The notes: generated from the sequence alone by a model not told the origin. A stretch of DNA of 64,000 nt from an uncultured Chitinophagaceae bacterium (GCA_903830285.1 CAIKTE010000116.1:1-64000), one strand, 5' to 3'. Positions 1 through 8,624 are shown, counted from the first letter of the stretch. Made by a program: numbers and translations.

Positions 1-419
1 ATTCCAAATCAATCCAACAGGCTTGCTTAGTTTTAATTTTTGAGATTTTAAAGCTTTTAATGCTTGGCGTTTAGTCACAAGGCAGAGTTTTAAGGTTTTC
101 GGCGTTGCCTCAAGGTAAAGAATGCTCCGCAGCTAAAAAAGAAAAGAATTTATCCAGTCACAAAACCCACTTAACATAACGCAATTACATTATAAGATGT
201 TTTAATATTCTTTTTAGCATATCAGAAGAATAGACAAATTGACCTTTTAGTTAAGGAATAAACCGATTTTTCCCTCATTTACCCCTTAATCATCTATGAA
301 GTATATAAGGCTTATATAAGGAGTATGCGCCATGTTGACATTTAACTCTCTTACTGTGCTGTATTCTGTTCGTCGTAGTTAAGGAATCGCAAAACCGGAT
401 AAATTGTATTATTCAGTTT
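1..419. other. Non-coding left edge
   Basis: All three forward frames entering from the left edge close within the first 80 bases or so, and no plausible gene was found on either strand. I see no tRNA-like fold, terminator or strong repeat here. The stretch is simply AT-rich DNA downstream of the Lgt-family gene on the minus strand. Confidence 0.6.
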
Positions 420-1694
420 TTATTTTTTTGACTGCTTTAGTTTTGGGGCATACCAATACAAAATAATTCCTGCAATGAATAGTCCTAAAGAGATCAGTTC
501 TGCCTGGGTTGGTTGAAACGGTAATCCGTTATATTTTGTATTTACCCGGATCTTTTCGATGCTGAATCTTTCTAACCCATTAAGGATAAGATATACAGCA
601 AATAATCTTCCCGGAACCTTAAAACGCTTTCTAAATGACCAAATAATGGCAAATAAGATCAAACAGACTATGGTTTCATAGAATGGTGTAGGAAAGACTG
701 AAATTGGCAAATAATGACAATAATTCCCTTGACAACCGGCTAAAGACAATCCTTCATTTACTACGTTATGGGGATAATTGTAGCCGAATAGCCAGTTCGG
801 TAAACCCAAAAATGGCTGTACATGTAAGGAATGAACACTGGATGTAGCGAATTGCTCAGCGTAAAAGCCTGTATTGTTTTGCAAGGCATTTGTATACATT
901 TCTGGTGTAGCTGCCAGCAATTTACCCTGCGGATCGCTGACGAATGCACTGTTTAATATGCCCCAATCGCCATCACCGGCAACCTGGCAACCAATTCTGC
1001 CCGTTGCATAAGCCAGCATTAAACCCGGTGCATTGGCATCACATAAATGAACAAAAGGAATTTGATATTTTCTGGAATAGAAATACAATGCAAGAGCTGC
1101 ACAGATCAATCCGCCATAAAACGTTAGTCCGCTAAATGAGATCAGTGCCTCTCCCGGATTTTTGATAAAATCGTCCCAATTCTCAAGATTGTGGAACACT
1201 TTAGCACCTGCAAATCCAAATAAAGCAGCAAATACAACAACATCACCTACCCTGTCCTGTGGCCAGATCCGGATCGTCCGCTGCTCAGGTTTTGCCAATT
1301 TCTGCTTGTATTTTTCCCACCATTTGAGTCCTGCGAATACCAGACCCAACAATATGCCAAATAAAAGATTTCCCTGAGAAGAAAGAATATAGGATTGAGG
1401 ATCATTTAATGCATTGGGTGTGATAAATGCACCGATGATCTTGAATCCCATTACAAATCCCAAAACAAAATTAATGAGCAGATCAGTAACAGATGCAGTT
1501 CCTCCAACAACGATGGACTGTTCGGTATACACCAGTAATCCTAATGATTGTTTCCTGCGAAGTTCCAGCGTCAGTATCCAAGCGGCAAGAATAAAGGAAA
1601 TGGCAACAAAAAAACCAAATGAATTGATCAGTCGCAGCCAAGGCAGATCAACATGAAAAATATCTTTAAAAGCATAGTATAGATTAGGATACAT
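420..1694 (-). CDS. lgt: Prolipoprotein diacylglyceryl transferase family protein (Lgt-like, long form)
   Basis: Lgt moves a diacylglyceryl group from phosphatidylglycerol to the lipobox cysteine of prelipoproteins in the inner membrane. The 424-residue product has several hydrophobic segments, a GLTFYGG motif near residue 190, the Lgt signature region GRIGCQVAGDGDWG near residue 232, and a C-terminal PTPFYE ... ERFSIEKIRVN block. It is much longer than the usual 260-300 residues: extra sequence lies around residues 115-145 and 250-320. The Asn that normally follows GRIG is Cys here. Long Lgt-like proteins of this kind occur in Bacteroidota, so it may be the working enzyme or a divergent paralogue. 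It stands alone, downstream of the bacilliredoxin gene and separated from it by a terminator. ATG start; family assignment is firm, exact activity less so. Confidence 0.85.
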   Translation of the reverse strand: MYPNLYYAFKDIFHVDLPWLRLINSFGFFVAISFILAAWILTLELRRKQSLGLLVYTEQSIVVGGTASVTDLLINFVLGFVMGFKIIGAFITPNALNDPQSYILSSQGNLLFGILLGLVFAGLKWWEKYKQKLAKPEQRTIRIWPQDRVGDVVVFAALFGFAGAKVFHNLENWDDFIKNPGEALISFSGLTFYGGLICAALALYFYSRKYQIPFVHLCDANAPGLMLAYATGRIGCQVAGDGDWGILNSAFVSDPQGKLLAATPEMYTNALQNNTGFYAEQFATSSVHSLHVQPFLGLPNWLFGYNYPHNVVNEGLSLAGCQGNYCHYLPISVFPTPFYETIVCLILFAIIWSFRKRFKVPGRLFAVYLILNGLERFSIEKIRVNTKYNGLPFQPTQAELISLGLFIAGIILYWYAPKLKQSKK

Positions 1695-1794
1695 ATCCGC
1701 TGTTTTCGTTAATAAAAGCCTGCAATGTTAATCAGAAAAATGCACATCGAAATGAGAAATATGGTAATCCTTTAAACAGCAAATTAAACACATT

Positions 1795-1822
1795 AAAAAG
1801 CCCCGCTTGATGCGAGGCTTTT
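1795..1822 (-). terminator. Rho-independent terminator after the bacilliredoxin gene
   Basis: A GC-rich stem, AAAAGCCcCGC / GCGaGGCTTTT with a TTGAT loop, lies just downstream of the bacilliredoxin stop. Read on the minus strand it is followed by a run of T. The other strand also has a short T run, so it may work both ways. Confidence 0.8.
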
Positions 1823-1859
1823 ATACTAACTAACACACCCTAAAACAATGTTTATTTGC

Positions 1860-2276
1860 TTAATTGCAGAACTTATTAAACTCGTTTATTAAATGCTGGG
1901 CGATTACCTGTGCAGGTCTTCCTTCAATTTGATGCCTTTCTACCATACTTACCAATGCTCCATCTTTAAATAAAGCAATAGCCGGAGATGATGGCGGATA
2001 AGGTAATAAATGCTCTCTCACTTTTTTAACTGCATCAGTATCAAATCCGGCAAAACTGGTCGCTAACCTGTCGGGACGCTTTACAGCATTATGTACAGCC
2101 ATTAAAACACCTGGTCTGCAAGTTCCTGCTGCACAACCGCAAACAGAATTGATCACCACCAAAGTGGTACCTTCTTTTTGTAAGACAGCATCTACTTCTT
2201 CAGAGGTTAACATTTCTTCAAAGCCGCTTTCAGTTAACTCAGCTTTCATGGGTACTACTATTTCTTCTGGATACAT
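1860..2276 (-). CDS. BrxA/BrxB family bacilliredoxin
   Basis: Bacilliredoxins remove bacillithiol from mixed disulfides on cytosolic proteins, or act as general thiol-disulfide oxidoreductases. The 138-residue product matches the BrxA/BrxB (YphP/YqiW, formerly DUF1094) family in length. The CGC active-site motif is at residues 46-48, preceded by a VVINSV strand, and a further Cys is at residue 53 in GTCRPG. The conserved FKDG segment comes near the C-terminus. The gene is monocistronic: a terminator follows it and the divergent Hsp20 gene lies 218 bp upstream. The shared spacer probably carries promoters for two stress-related genes. ATG start. Confidence 0.9.
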   Translation of the reverse strand: MYPEEIVVPMKAELTESGFEEMLTSEEVDAVLQKEGTTLVVINSVCGCAAGTCRPGVLMAVHNAVKRPDRLATSFAGFDTDAVKKVREHLLPYPPSSPAIALFKDGALVSMVERHQIEGRPAQVIAQHLINEFNKFCN

Positions 2277-2494
2277 TTTTTCAGATTGTTTTTTGAATTG
2301 ATTGAAGCAAAATTATAGGAAATCTTCAAACGAAATGAAAATGAAAATCAGACATGCTGTCTTTTATCGCTAATCGAAAATGCCATATTGTCGGTACTTA
2401 ATTAGAAAATTAGTAATTATGGCTTATAAAATAGTGATGGTACAGCATTTGAAAAATGATTTTGAAAATTAAGTAAAAATAAAACCTAATCATT

Positions 2495-2923
2495 ATGACA
2501 CTCATTAAACACAATCCAAAAGCTTACAGTAACTTATTTGATGAACTTTTCAATGCTTTCCCGGCAAATTGGGGAAAAGATGCAGAATCTAACTGGTCAA
2601 CTGTACCCGTTAATATTCACGAAACGGAAGAAGGTTATCATCTGGAATTAAATGCGCCAGGCAGAAACAAAGAAGATTTTAAGATCGATGTTGAAAACGG
2701 CCTATTAACCATCAGTTTTGAAAAGAAAGTAGAAACTGAATCCAAGGATTATAAAACGATCCGTCGGGAATTCAGTTACACAAATTTCAAACGTAGTTTT
2801 TCTGTAGATGAAAAAATCAATGCAGAAGCCATTCAGGCCAGGTACGAAAATGGAGTCTTGAAATTATTATTACCTAAAAAAGATGAAGTGAAAATTGCAG
2901 CAAAGCAAATCACCATTCAATAA
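2495..2923 (+). CDS. Hsp20/alpha-crystallin family small heat-shock protein
   Basis: An ATP-independent holdase that binds unfolding proteins in the cytosol. The 142-residue product has a short N-terminal arm (about 1-30), then the alpha-crystallin domain with the NAPG turn near residue 55, an FEKK strand, and the hallmark ENGVLKLLLPK near residues 118-128. The C-terminal tail is short and lacks a clear I-x-I motif. It is a single gene between the divergent bacilliredoxin gene and a strong terminator. No Shine-Dalgarno site is seen before the ATG, which is normal for Bacteroidota. Confidence 0.95.
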   Translation: MTLIKHNPKAYSNLFDELFNAFPANWGKDAESNWSTVPVNIHETEEGYHLELNAPGRNKEDFKIDVENGLLTISFEKKVETESKDYKTIRREFSYTNFKRSFSVDEKINAEAIQARYENGVLKLLLPKKDEVKIAAKQITIQ

Positions 2924-2948
2924 TTCTCATATAGCAGTTGGTTTTGGT

Positions 2949-2979
2949 AATACCCCGCATTTTTATGCGGGGTATTTTT
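2949..2979 (+). terminator. Rho-independent terminator after the Hsp20 gene
   Basis: A perfect stem TACCCCGCAT / ATGCGGGGTA closes a TTTT loop and is followed by TTTTTA on the plus strand, 25 bp after the stop codon. Confidence 0.9.
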
Positions 2980-3047
2980 ATGTAAACAAATAAATTCAGC
3001 AGCGATGTAATAATTTGTGCAGCATTGCTACCAATAATATCAGGTAT

Positions 3048-3920
3048 ATGAAAACAATAATGAAACAATTTCTCTTTGCAATCACAGCTTTACTCGCTGT
3101 TGCAACGCTATCTGCACAAACAACGAAAGAAAAAACATTATTGTGGAAGATCAGTGGCAAAGGAATTCAGCATCCCTCCTATATTTTCGGGACTTTTCAT
3201 TTGTTATGTGCTGACGATTTCAAAATTCCTGATACAGTTCTTTCCGTTATTCATCAATCCAAGCAGCTCTTTTTTGAAATAAAGATGGATGACCCGGACA
3301 TTACAAAAAAAATGATGAAAACCATCCAGATGAAAGATGGTCATCAGTTAAAAGATTTTATCAGCATGAAAGATTATGATTTTGTCAGTACCATCTTTCA
3401 AAATAAGACACAGATACCATTACAATTTGTTGCGAATTATAAACCGGTAATTTTAGTGTCACTTTTATATCCATCTATGCTGGGCTGCAGTCCTGTTGCT
3501 TTTGAAAAAGAAATTGAAAAGATGGCTGCAAAAGATTCACTTCCCATTTATGGATTGGAAACGATTGAATTTCAAATTTCGATCTTCGATACAATTCCAT
3601 ACAATGAACAAGCTAGAATGCTGATAAAATCAGTATTGAATTTTGATGATTCCAAAAAAGAACTCTCAGAAATGATCAATATGTATCAGAAAAAAGATAT
3701 TACAGCCATGCAAGCCAGCATCGGCTCTGATAAGGATTTTGGAAAGTATGAAACGATATTATTGAATAAGCGCAATGAAAATTGGATTCCGGTTATCTCA
3801 AAAGCTGTTCTGGAAAAGACAAGTTTTTTTGCTGTTGGTGCCGGTCATTTGGGCGGCAACAATGGAGTACTTAATTTATTAAGGAAGAATGGATTTACTG
3901 TAAGTCCGGTTAAATATTAA
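3048..3920 (+). CDS. TraB/GumN family exported protein
   Basis: Members of the TraB/GumN family (related to Tiki-type proteases) are mostly uncharacterised envelope proteins. The family shows here in GTFHLL near the N-terminus, conserved acidic positions after it, and the C-terminal GAGHLGG motif followed by LLRKNGFTV. I chose the ATG at 3048 because it gives a clean signal peptide (MKTIMKQF, a hydrophobic stretch, cleavage after SAQ); an upstream TTG at 3015 in the same frame adds only a charged, non-conserved lead. A second ATG at 3060 is also possible. The sigma-factor gene starts 10 bp downstream, so the three genes from here to 5072 look like one transcription unit. Catalytic activity is not established. 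Confidence 0.85.
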   Translation: MKTIMKQFLFAITALLAVATLSAQTTKEKTLLWKISGKGIQHPSYIFGTFHLLCADDFKIPDTVLSVIHQSKQLFFEIKMDDPDITKKMMKTIQMKDGHQLKDFISMKDYDFVSTIFQNKTQIPLQFVANYKPVILVSLLYPSMLGCSPVAFEKEIEKMAAKDSLPIYGLETIEFQISIFDTIPYNEQARMLIKSVLNFDDSKKELSEMINMYQKKDITAMQASIGSDKDFGKYETILLNKRNENWIPVISKAVLEKTSFFAVGAGHLGGNNGVLNLLRKNGFTVSPVKY

Positions 3921-3930
3921 TACCTATTGC

Positions 3931-4422
3931 ATGCCAGTAGAGCAGGAATTTATAACGCTTCTAAACAAAAATCAAAACATCATTCATAAAGTGTGTGCGA
4001 TTTATATGGACACACTGGCTGATAAAGAAGATCTGTTCCAGGAAGTTACATTACAGGCATGGAAATCATTTGCAACATTCAGGGGTGAATCACAATTTTC
4101 TACATGGTTATACCGTGTTGCATTGAATACGGCTATTACTTTTTTCAGGAAAGAAAAGAAACAGCCGCAAGTGATCAACACCGAAGTTTTTCCTGAACCG
4201 GTTCAACAAAGCCCTTTTTTGGAAGAACAAACAAAAGCCATGTATAAGGCGATTGCTGAATTATCCAAGATCGATAAAGCATTGGTGATGCTGTATATAG
4301 AAGATTATAGTTATCACGATATTGGCGAGATACTGGGCATCACTCCTAACAATGTTGCAGTAAAAATGATCAGACTCAAATCCAAATTGAAAGAATCAAC
4401 ACAAAAACATTATCAGTTCTAA
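3931..4422 (+). CDS. ECF-type RNA polymerase sigma factor
   Basis: A 163-residue sigma-70 family protein. Region 2 (about 5-75) contains DKEDLFQEVTLQAW and the STWLYRVALNTAITFFRK promoter-melting segment. Region 4 (about 105-158) contains the helix-turn-helix YSYHDIGEILGITPNNVAVKM-like stretch. It would direct RNA polymerase to a small regulon. It sits between a TraB/GumN gene and, 11 bp downstream, a gene for a small membrane protein in the place where an anti-sigma factor is expected. It is not of the SusCD-associated subtype found at 59.5 kb. ATG start at 3931. Confidence 0.9.
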   Translation: MPVEQEFITLLNKNQNIIHKVCAIYMDTLADKEDLFQEVTLQAWKSFATFRGESQFSTWLYRVALNTAITFFRKEKKQPQVINTEVFPEPVQQSPFLEEQTKAMYKAIAELSKIDKALVMLYIEDYSYHDIGEILGITPNNVAVKMIRLKSKLKESTQKHYQF

Positions 4423-4433
4423 AATAAAATAAT

Positions 4434-5072
4434 ATGGAATTAGATGAACTGAAATATCAACTGAATAAAAGATTAGATGCAGATCAACCAAAATCAACAT
4501 CCGAACTTTCTTTATTGCTGAAGAAAGCAGCAACATCAGTTATTCATAAACTACAAAGAAGTTTGTGGATCGACATGGCTGCCAATATTTTGGTATTGCT
4601 AATATTTATTTGGCAGGCTTTATTCAATAAGCTTTGGTCATTACGTATCTACTTCGGAACATTCATTATATTTTCTGTTATTGCTTTAGTTGTTTTAATT
4701 TATTTGATCAGGAAAATTGAAGTATTCAATAATACTGTTTTGCCGGTAAAGCAAAATCTCGAGCAGGTATATAAGATCATCAACTTTTATAAGATCATTT
4801 GTTTTCGTGCTACCATGATATTTATTCCGCTATGTATCATTTATGCTTTGTCGTTGGGTTATCTAGAAGGCAAGAGCGGAACTTCTGTTGATTATTCAAT
4901 GATCGTTCAGAAATTAGGGTCGAAGATCTGGATGGTTGTTGCAGGAATTGTTTTATACCTGTCTATAATTGGTGTAGGTGGTTACTATTTTACCAGATGG
5001 TTTCTGGACAGATTATATGGTCAATATCTGATCAAATTAAAATCCTTGATTGAAGAATTGGATACAGAATAA
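4434..5072 (+). CDS. Membrane protein, possible anti-sigma factor
   Basis: I do not recognise the family. The 212-residue product has a charged cytosolic N-terminus (about 1-40) and then four hydrophobic segments (about 44-62, 70-92, 124-144 and 164-188), with a charged C-terminal tail ending LKSLIEELDTE. The gene starts 11 bp after the ECF sigma gene and probably shares its transcript. The layout (sigma factor followed by membrane protein with a soluble N-terminal segment) fits a membrane anti-sigma factor, but no zinc-binding HxxxCxxC motif is visible, so that role is inference only. Confidence 0.7.
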   Translation: MELDELKYQLNKRLDADQPKSTSELSLLLKKAATSVIHKLQRSLWIDMAANILVLLIFIWQALFNKLWSLRIYFGTFIIFSVIALVVLIYLIRKIEVFNNTVLPVKQNLEQVYKIINFYKIICFRATMIFIPLCIIYALSLGYLEGKSGTSVDYSMIVQKLGSKIWMVVAGIVLYLSIIGVGGYYFTRWFLDRLYGQYLIKLKSLIEELDTE

Positions 5073-5490
5073 TCCAAGGAAATATTATACGCTAACTATC
5101 GTACAGAGAATGAGCTATTTTTAAATAAATAATCCGTCTCGATAATTCTTTTAAAAATTACATGAGACGGACTATTATATAAAAAAAGGTACGGATTGCC
5201 TGTAGCAGCTAATGTTTTCTCAGAAGGGTTATTAGCTTTGCAAAGTAATGATACCATTTTGAGCACACTACTATACGGGATATTGGATAGCTCAGGCATA
5301 GGATAAACAATGGTTTTTACTAAAGGATGCTTGGATATTGTTCTTAAACAATATTGGATTTTCTATTGTATTTCAAATGTATAATACAATAACTGTACAT
5401 TATATCATGGCAATGATTTTTAAATCAGTTTTTAATGTAAAAACTAAGCCTTAAGCATTTTTTAAGCAGAATTGAATTGTTGTAATTGAA
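5073..5490. other. Intergenic region between convergent units, with an imperfect hairpin
   Basis: AT-rich, with no convincing gene. A 67-codon open frame on the minus strand (5096-5299) has no recognisable features. Arms TCCGTCTC (5133-5140) and GAGACGGA (5164-5171), with A/T-rich flanks that partly extend the pairing, could form a hairpin with a 23-base loop after the membrane-protein gene. Confidence 0.4.
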
Positions 5491-6921
5491 TTATCTTAAA
5501 TAACCCAATATTTTCAACATACTTTGTGCAGTTTGTTCTTTAGCATATACCCAATCGATCAGCTTTCCATTCTTATCATATTCAACAATGATATGTTTGG
5601 GAGATGGTATTAAACAATGTTTGATACCTCCATAGCCACTGATCTGATCCTGATACGCGCCTGTATGAAAGAAGCCCACATATAATGGTTCTTTGTTGAT
5701 AGGATCAGTGCCATTATTGTTGTTGGCCAGTTTAGGCAGGAATACTTCATTGATGTGTTCTTCACTATCGTAATAATCATGACTGTCGCAGGTAATACCT
5801 CCCAATACCACACGATGATATTCATTTTCCCATTTATTGATCGGTAACATCAAAAACTTTTCGCCAATTCCCCAGGTATCAGGAAGTGTAGTGATAAATG
5901 ATGAATCGATCATGTACCAACACTCACGATCATTCTGATTCTTTTGTCCGGTTACACTGTAAATATGTGCCATGCTCTCTCCCACTGTAAAACTGCCGAA
6001 CTCTGTATAAATATTAGGCATCGGAACTTTTGCTTTCTTGCAAGCCTTCTTGATATTACTAACGATCTCGTTGATCATGAACTGATAATCATATTCAAAT
6101 CCCAAAGAGTGTTTGATCGGAAATCCACCGCCGATATTGATTGAATCCAATTCAGGGCATATCTTTTTCAACTGACAATAAAGATTCAACACTTTATTCA
6201 ATTCACTCCAGTAATACACATCATCCTTGATACCCTTGTTCAAAAAGATGTGCAACATCTTCAACTGAAATTTATCTTCATAGCCTTCTATCTCATCCAC
6301 ATAAAACTCAAGGATATCTTTGGCTCTGAAACCAAGACGTGAAGTATAAAAAGGAAAACTGGGTTCTTCTTCAGCTGCTACACGAATGCCTAATTTAAAT
6401 GGCACTTTCGCATTTCGCTTATATGCTTTTAATTCATCTTTATTATCCAGAATAGGAATAACATTCTTAAACCCGGTATTGATTAATTTGGTGATCCTGG
6501 TTGTATAAGATCTTTGTTTGTAACCGTTGCAGATGATGAAAATATCCTTATTGATCTTTCTTCTTTCATACAAGCGATTAATGATCTCAATATCGTATGC
6601 AAATGATGTTTCCAGATGAACGTCATGCGCCAGGGCTTCCTCCACCACAAAACTGAAATGCGAACTCTTCGTGCAATAACAATAAAAATACTTGCCTTCG
6701 TACTTATGTTTTTTGATAGCATCAGCAAACATCTTCTTTGCCTTTTTGATCTGCATACCGATCTTAGGTAAGTAGGTAAGCTTCATGGGTGTGCCATGTT
6801 TGTCTATCAGGGCTTTCAGATCAAGTCCATTAAATTCTAAATAACCATCATCGTTAACTTCAAATCCTTCCTGCGGGAAGTGAAAGGTTTGATTGACAAG
6901 CGAAGTGTAGCTGTTGTTCAT
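5491..6921 (-). CDS. speA: Arginine decarboxylase (PLP, alanine-racemase/type III fold)
   Basis: Decarboxylates arginine to agmatine, the first step from arginine to polyamines. The 476-residue product is a PLP type III decarboxylase. The lysine in CYCTKSSHF (Lys85) is the likely Schiff-base residue. The glycine-rich NIGGGFP near 275 would bind the PLP phosphate, CDSHDYY near 378 holds the conserved Cys-Asp pair, and GAYQDQISGYGG lies near the C-terminus. It is shorter than the E. coli enzyme (about 650) and matches the compact Bacteroidota form. A related diamine or carboxynorspermidine decarboxylase cannot be wholly excluded. Monocistronic, just downstream of rplT but separated from it by a terminator. 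ATG start. Confidence 0.8.
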   Translation of the reverse strand: MNNSYTSLVNQTFHFPQEGFEVNDDGYLEFNGLDLKALIDKHGTPMKLTYLPKIGMQIKKAKKMFADAIKKHKYEGKYFYCYCTKSSHFSFVVEEALAHDVHLETSFAYDIEIINRLYERRKINKDIFIICNGYKQRSYTTRITKLINTGFKNVIPILDNKDELKAYKRNAKVPFKLGIRVAAEEEPSFPFYTSRLGFRAKDILEFYVDEIEGYEDKFQLKMLHIFLNKGIKDDVYYWSELNKVLNLYCQLKKICPELDSINIGGGFPIKHSLGFEYDYQFMINEIVSNIKKACKKAKVPMPNIYTEFGSFTVGESMAHIYSVTGQKNQNDRECWYMIDSSFITTLPDTWGIGEKFLMLPINKWENEYHRVVLGGITCDSHDYYDSEEHINEVFLPKLANNNNGTDPINKEPLYVGFFHTGAYQDQISGYGGIKHCLIPSPKHIIVEYDKNGKLIDWVYAKEQTAQSMLKILGYLR

Positions 6922-6991
6922 TTAAGAACTTAATTTAGTGGATGAGTAAAGTTTGAAATCGGGCACAAAAATAGTAGTTTGTTCAATCCAT

Positions 6992-7026
6992 AAAATAAAA
7001 AAAGTCGGAGCAGCTTACTCCGACTT
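6992..7026 (-). terminator. Rho-independent terminator after rplT
   Basis: A perfect AAGTCGGAG / CTCCGACTT stem with a CAGCTTA loop, followed on the minus strand by a long T run, lies 28 bp past the rplT stop codon. Confidence 0.9.
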
Positions 7027-7053
7027 AATATTTATGATTTTACAAGAAGAAAT

Positions 7054-7398
7054 CTATTTTACAGAATCCACTAAAGCTTTGAAGCTTTCGGGGTTGTTCA
7101 TGGCCAGATCAGCCAATACTTTTCTGTTCAATTCAATTCCTTTTGCATTTAATTTATTGATGAACTCACTGTAAGTTAAACCTTCTGCTCTAACTGCAGC
7201 GTTGATACGAACGATCCACAACTGACGATATTCCCTTTTCTTCAGTTTACGACCTACATAAGCATAAGTCAAACCTTTTTCAACAATATTTTTGGCAACT
7301 GTATAAACGTTTTTACGTTTACCATAATAACCTTTGGCTTGCTCAAGAACTCTCTTTCTTCTTGCTCTCGATGCAACTGCATTTTTTGAACGTGGCAT
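7054..7398 (-). CDS. rplT: 50S ribosomal protein L20
   Basis: L20 binds 23S rRNA early in assembly of the large subunit. The 114-residue product has the normal length, the basic N-terminus [16 protein letters not shown], the [16 protein letters not shown] segment and the C-terminal block ending in FKALVDSVK. It is second in the rpmI-rplT pair, with a 93-bp spacer containing a short C/G-rich repeat. A strong terminator follows. ATG start. Confidence 0.98.
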   Translation of the reverse strand: MPRSKNAVASRARRKRVLEQAKGYYGKRKNVYTVAKNIVEKGLTYAYVGRKLKKREYRQLWIVRINAAVRAEGLTYSEFINKLNAKGIELNRKVLADLAMNNPESFKALVDSVK

Positions 7399-7460
7399 AA
7401 TTAATATTTTTTATTTCAGATTTGAGAATTAAAATCTCAACGAAATGATGATTTAATTTT

Positions 7461-7490
7461 TTGTCATTCCCCCTTTAGGGGATTAAGGGG
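7461..7490. repeat. C/G-run micro-repeat in the rpmI-rplT spacer
   Basis: The string CCCCCTTTAGGGGATTAAGG, with another GG after it, contains the small palindrome CCCCTTTAGGGG. It looks like one of the short palindromic insertions scattered through Bacteroidota genomes. It lies between the L35 and L20 genes without touching either frame. Confidence 0.5.
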
Positions 7491-7491
7491 T

Positions 7492-7689
7492 TTACTTCAA
7501 ACGCAATAAACGCATAACAAAATCTTTGTTAGGGGCACCAACAATACCTTTTTGGCGCATTACACGTTTGCGTTTCTTTGATTTCTTTGTTAAAATGTGG
7601 CGTTTGAAAGCCTTTTGGAAGGTGATTTCTCCGGTACCGGTCACCTTGAAGCGCTTCTTTGCGCTGCTGTTTGTTTTTACTTTTGGCAT
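7492..7689 (-). CDS. rpmI: 50S ribosomal protein L35
   Basis: A 65-residue basic ribosomal protein starting [20 protein letters not shown] and ending MRLLRLK, the standard size of L35. The frame is open 17 codons further upstream, but the start at 7689 is fixed by the conserved MPKxKT N-terminus. It precedes rplT, as in most bacteria. A 291-bp spacer with a terminator separates it from infC upstream. Confidence 0.97.
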   Translation of the reverse strand: MPKVKTNSSAKKRFKVTGTGEITFQKAFKRHILTKKSKKRKRVMRQKGIVGAPNKDFVMRLLRLK

Positions 7690-7980
7690 AAATAATCTTG
7701 ATAAGATTACACCCTGCTGGCGGTATTCACAGGAATACACTTGTTGAGCCTTGCGGGAAATGTCCGAATTTTTCGGGCTGCAAAGATAAGGGCTACACTT
7801 TAATTTGCAAGGGCTGTAGCAAAGTTTTTTAATGTGCTCAGCACCAGCATTTTATGGCTGCATTAGTTGCCTTCACTTCTTCCAGTGGAAGAACTGCACA
7901 CTTGTACTTTTTAGCTTGATGGATCAATTAAATAAAAACACCCCGCAAAAATGCAGGGTGTCTCATATTATACGGATCAT
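7690..7980 (-). promoter_or_regulatory. infC-rpmI spacer, probable leader/promoter region of rpmI-rplT
   Basis: In many bacteria infC, rpmI and rplT are tightly co-transcribed. Here 291 non-coding bases and a terminator lie between infC and rpmI. The stretch includes the self-complementary TTCTTCCAGTGGAAGAA (about 7877-7893). It probably carries the rpmI-rplT promoter and might hold an autoregulatory L20 leader, but I cannot fold it reliably by eye. Confidence 0.45.
7931..7961 (-). terminator. Rho-independent terminator after infC
   Basis: Stem ACACCCcGCA / TGCaGGGTGT with an AAAA loop. Read on the minus strand it is followed by a T run (TTTTTATT). It lies 20 bp past the infC stop, so it should end, or attenuate, thrS-infC transcription before rpmI. 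Confidence 0.85.
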
Positions 7981-8574
7981 TTATGCTTCTTTTTTCTTCT
8001 TCGTTGTCTTAGGTGTCAACATCAGGAACATTCTCTTTCCTTCTAATTTCGGTAAGGCTTCCGGCTGACCAACTTCTGCCAGTCTTTCGGCAAATTTCAA
8101 TAAGACCAGTTCCCCTCTTTCCTTAAATTGGATGGCACGTCCTTTAAACTGTACGTAAGCTTTTACTTTATTACCATCTTTCAAGAAATTCTCGGCATGT
8201 TTTGCCTTAAAATCAAAGTCATGATCATCAGTGCCTGGTGTAAAACGAATTTCTTTCACTTCGCTTTGCTTGGCATTGGCCTTCATTTCCTTTTCCTTCT
8301 TCTTTTTCTCGTACAGGAATTTTTTATAATCGATCACTTTACAAACAGGAGGATCAGCATTAGGAGATATCTCCACTAAGTCCATTTCCTGTTGTTGTGC
8401 AATTTTTAAAGCTTCATGTGTAGGATAAATACCAACGGTAACATTTTCTCCAACTAAACGCACTTGCAAAGCACGTACTCTTTCATTGATCTTGTGTTCC
8501 GGTTCTTGTTGTCTCTGAAATCTGGGGTTAAACCTTCCTCCGCCCCCGCTTCCACCTCTAAATGGTAATGCCAT
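7981..8574 (-). CDS. infC: Translation initiation factor IF-3
   Basis: IF-3 binds the 30S subunit, keeps subunits apart and proofreads the initiator tRNA. The 197-residue product has an extra Gly/Arg-rich N-terminal tail (about 1-25, FRGGSGGGGRFNPRFQ) before the standard start of the family at HKINERVRA. The IF3-N domain contains ALKIAQQQEMDLVEISPNADPPVCK, followed by a lysine-rich linker and the IF3-C domain with KEIRFTPGTDDHD and KAYVQFKGR. The start is a plain ATG rather than the AUU used for autoregulation in enterobacteria. It lies 50 bp downstream of thrS. Confidence 0.97.
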   Translation of the reverse strand: MALPFRGGSGGGGRFNPRFQRQQEPEHKINERVRALQVRLVGENVTVGIYPTHEALKIAQQQEMDLVEISPNADPPVCKVIDYKKFLYEKKKKEKEMKANAKQSEVKEIRFTPGTDDHDFDFKAKHAENFLKDGNKVKAYVQFKGRAIQFKERGELVLLKFAERLAEVGQPEALPKLEGKRMFLMLTPKTTKKKKEA

Positions 8575-8624
8575 TAATACTTGTTTGGTTAAAAATTTAT
8601 TTGTTAAAAATAATAAGAATTTAT

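Noticed and set aside
5096-5299. 67-codon open frame on the minus strand in the gap before the arginine decarboxylase
   Set aside because: No recognisable motif, signal or neighbour logic; composition fits chance in an AT-rich intergenic region.
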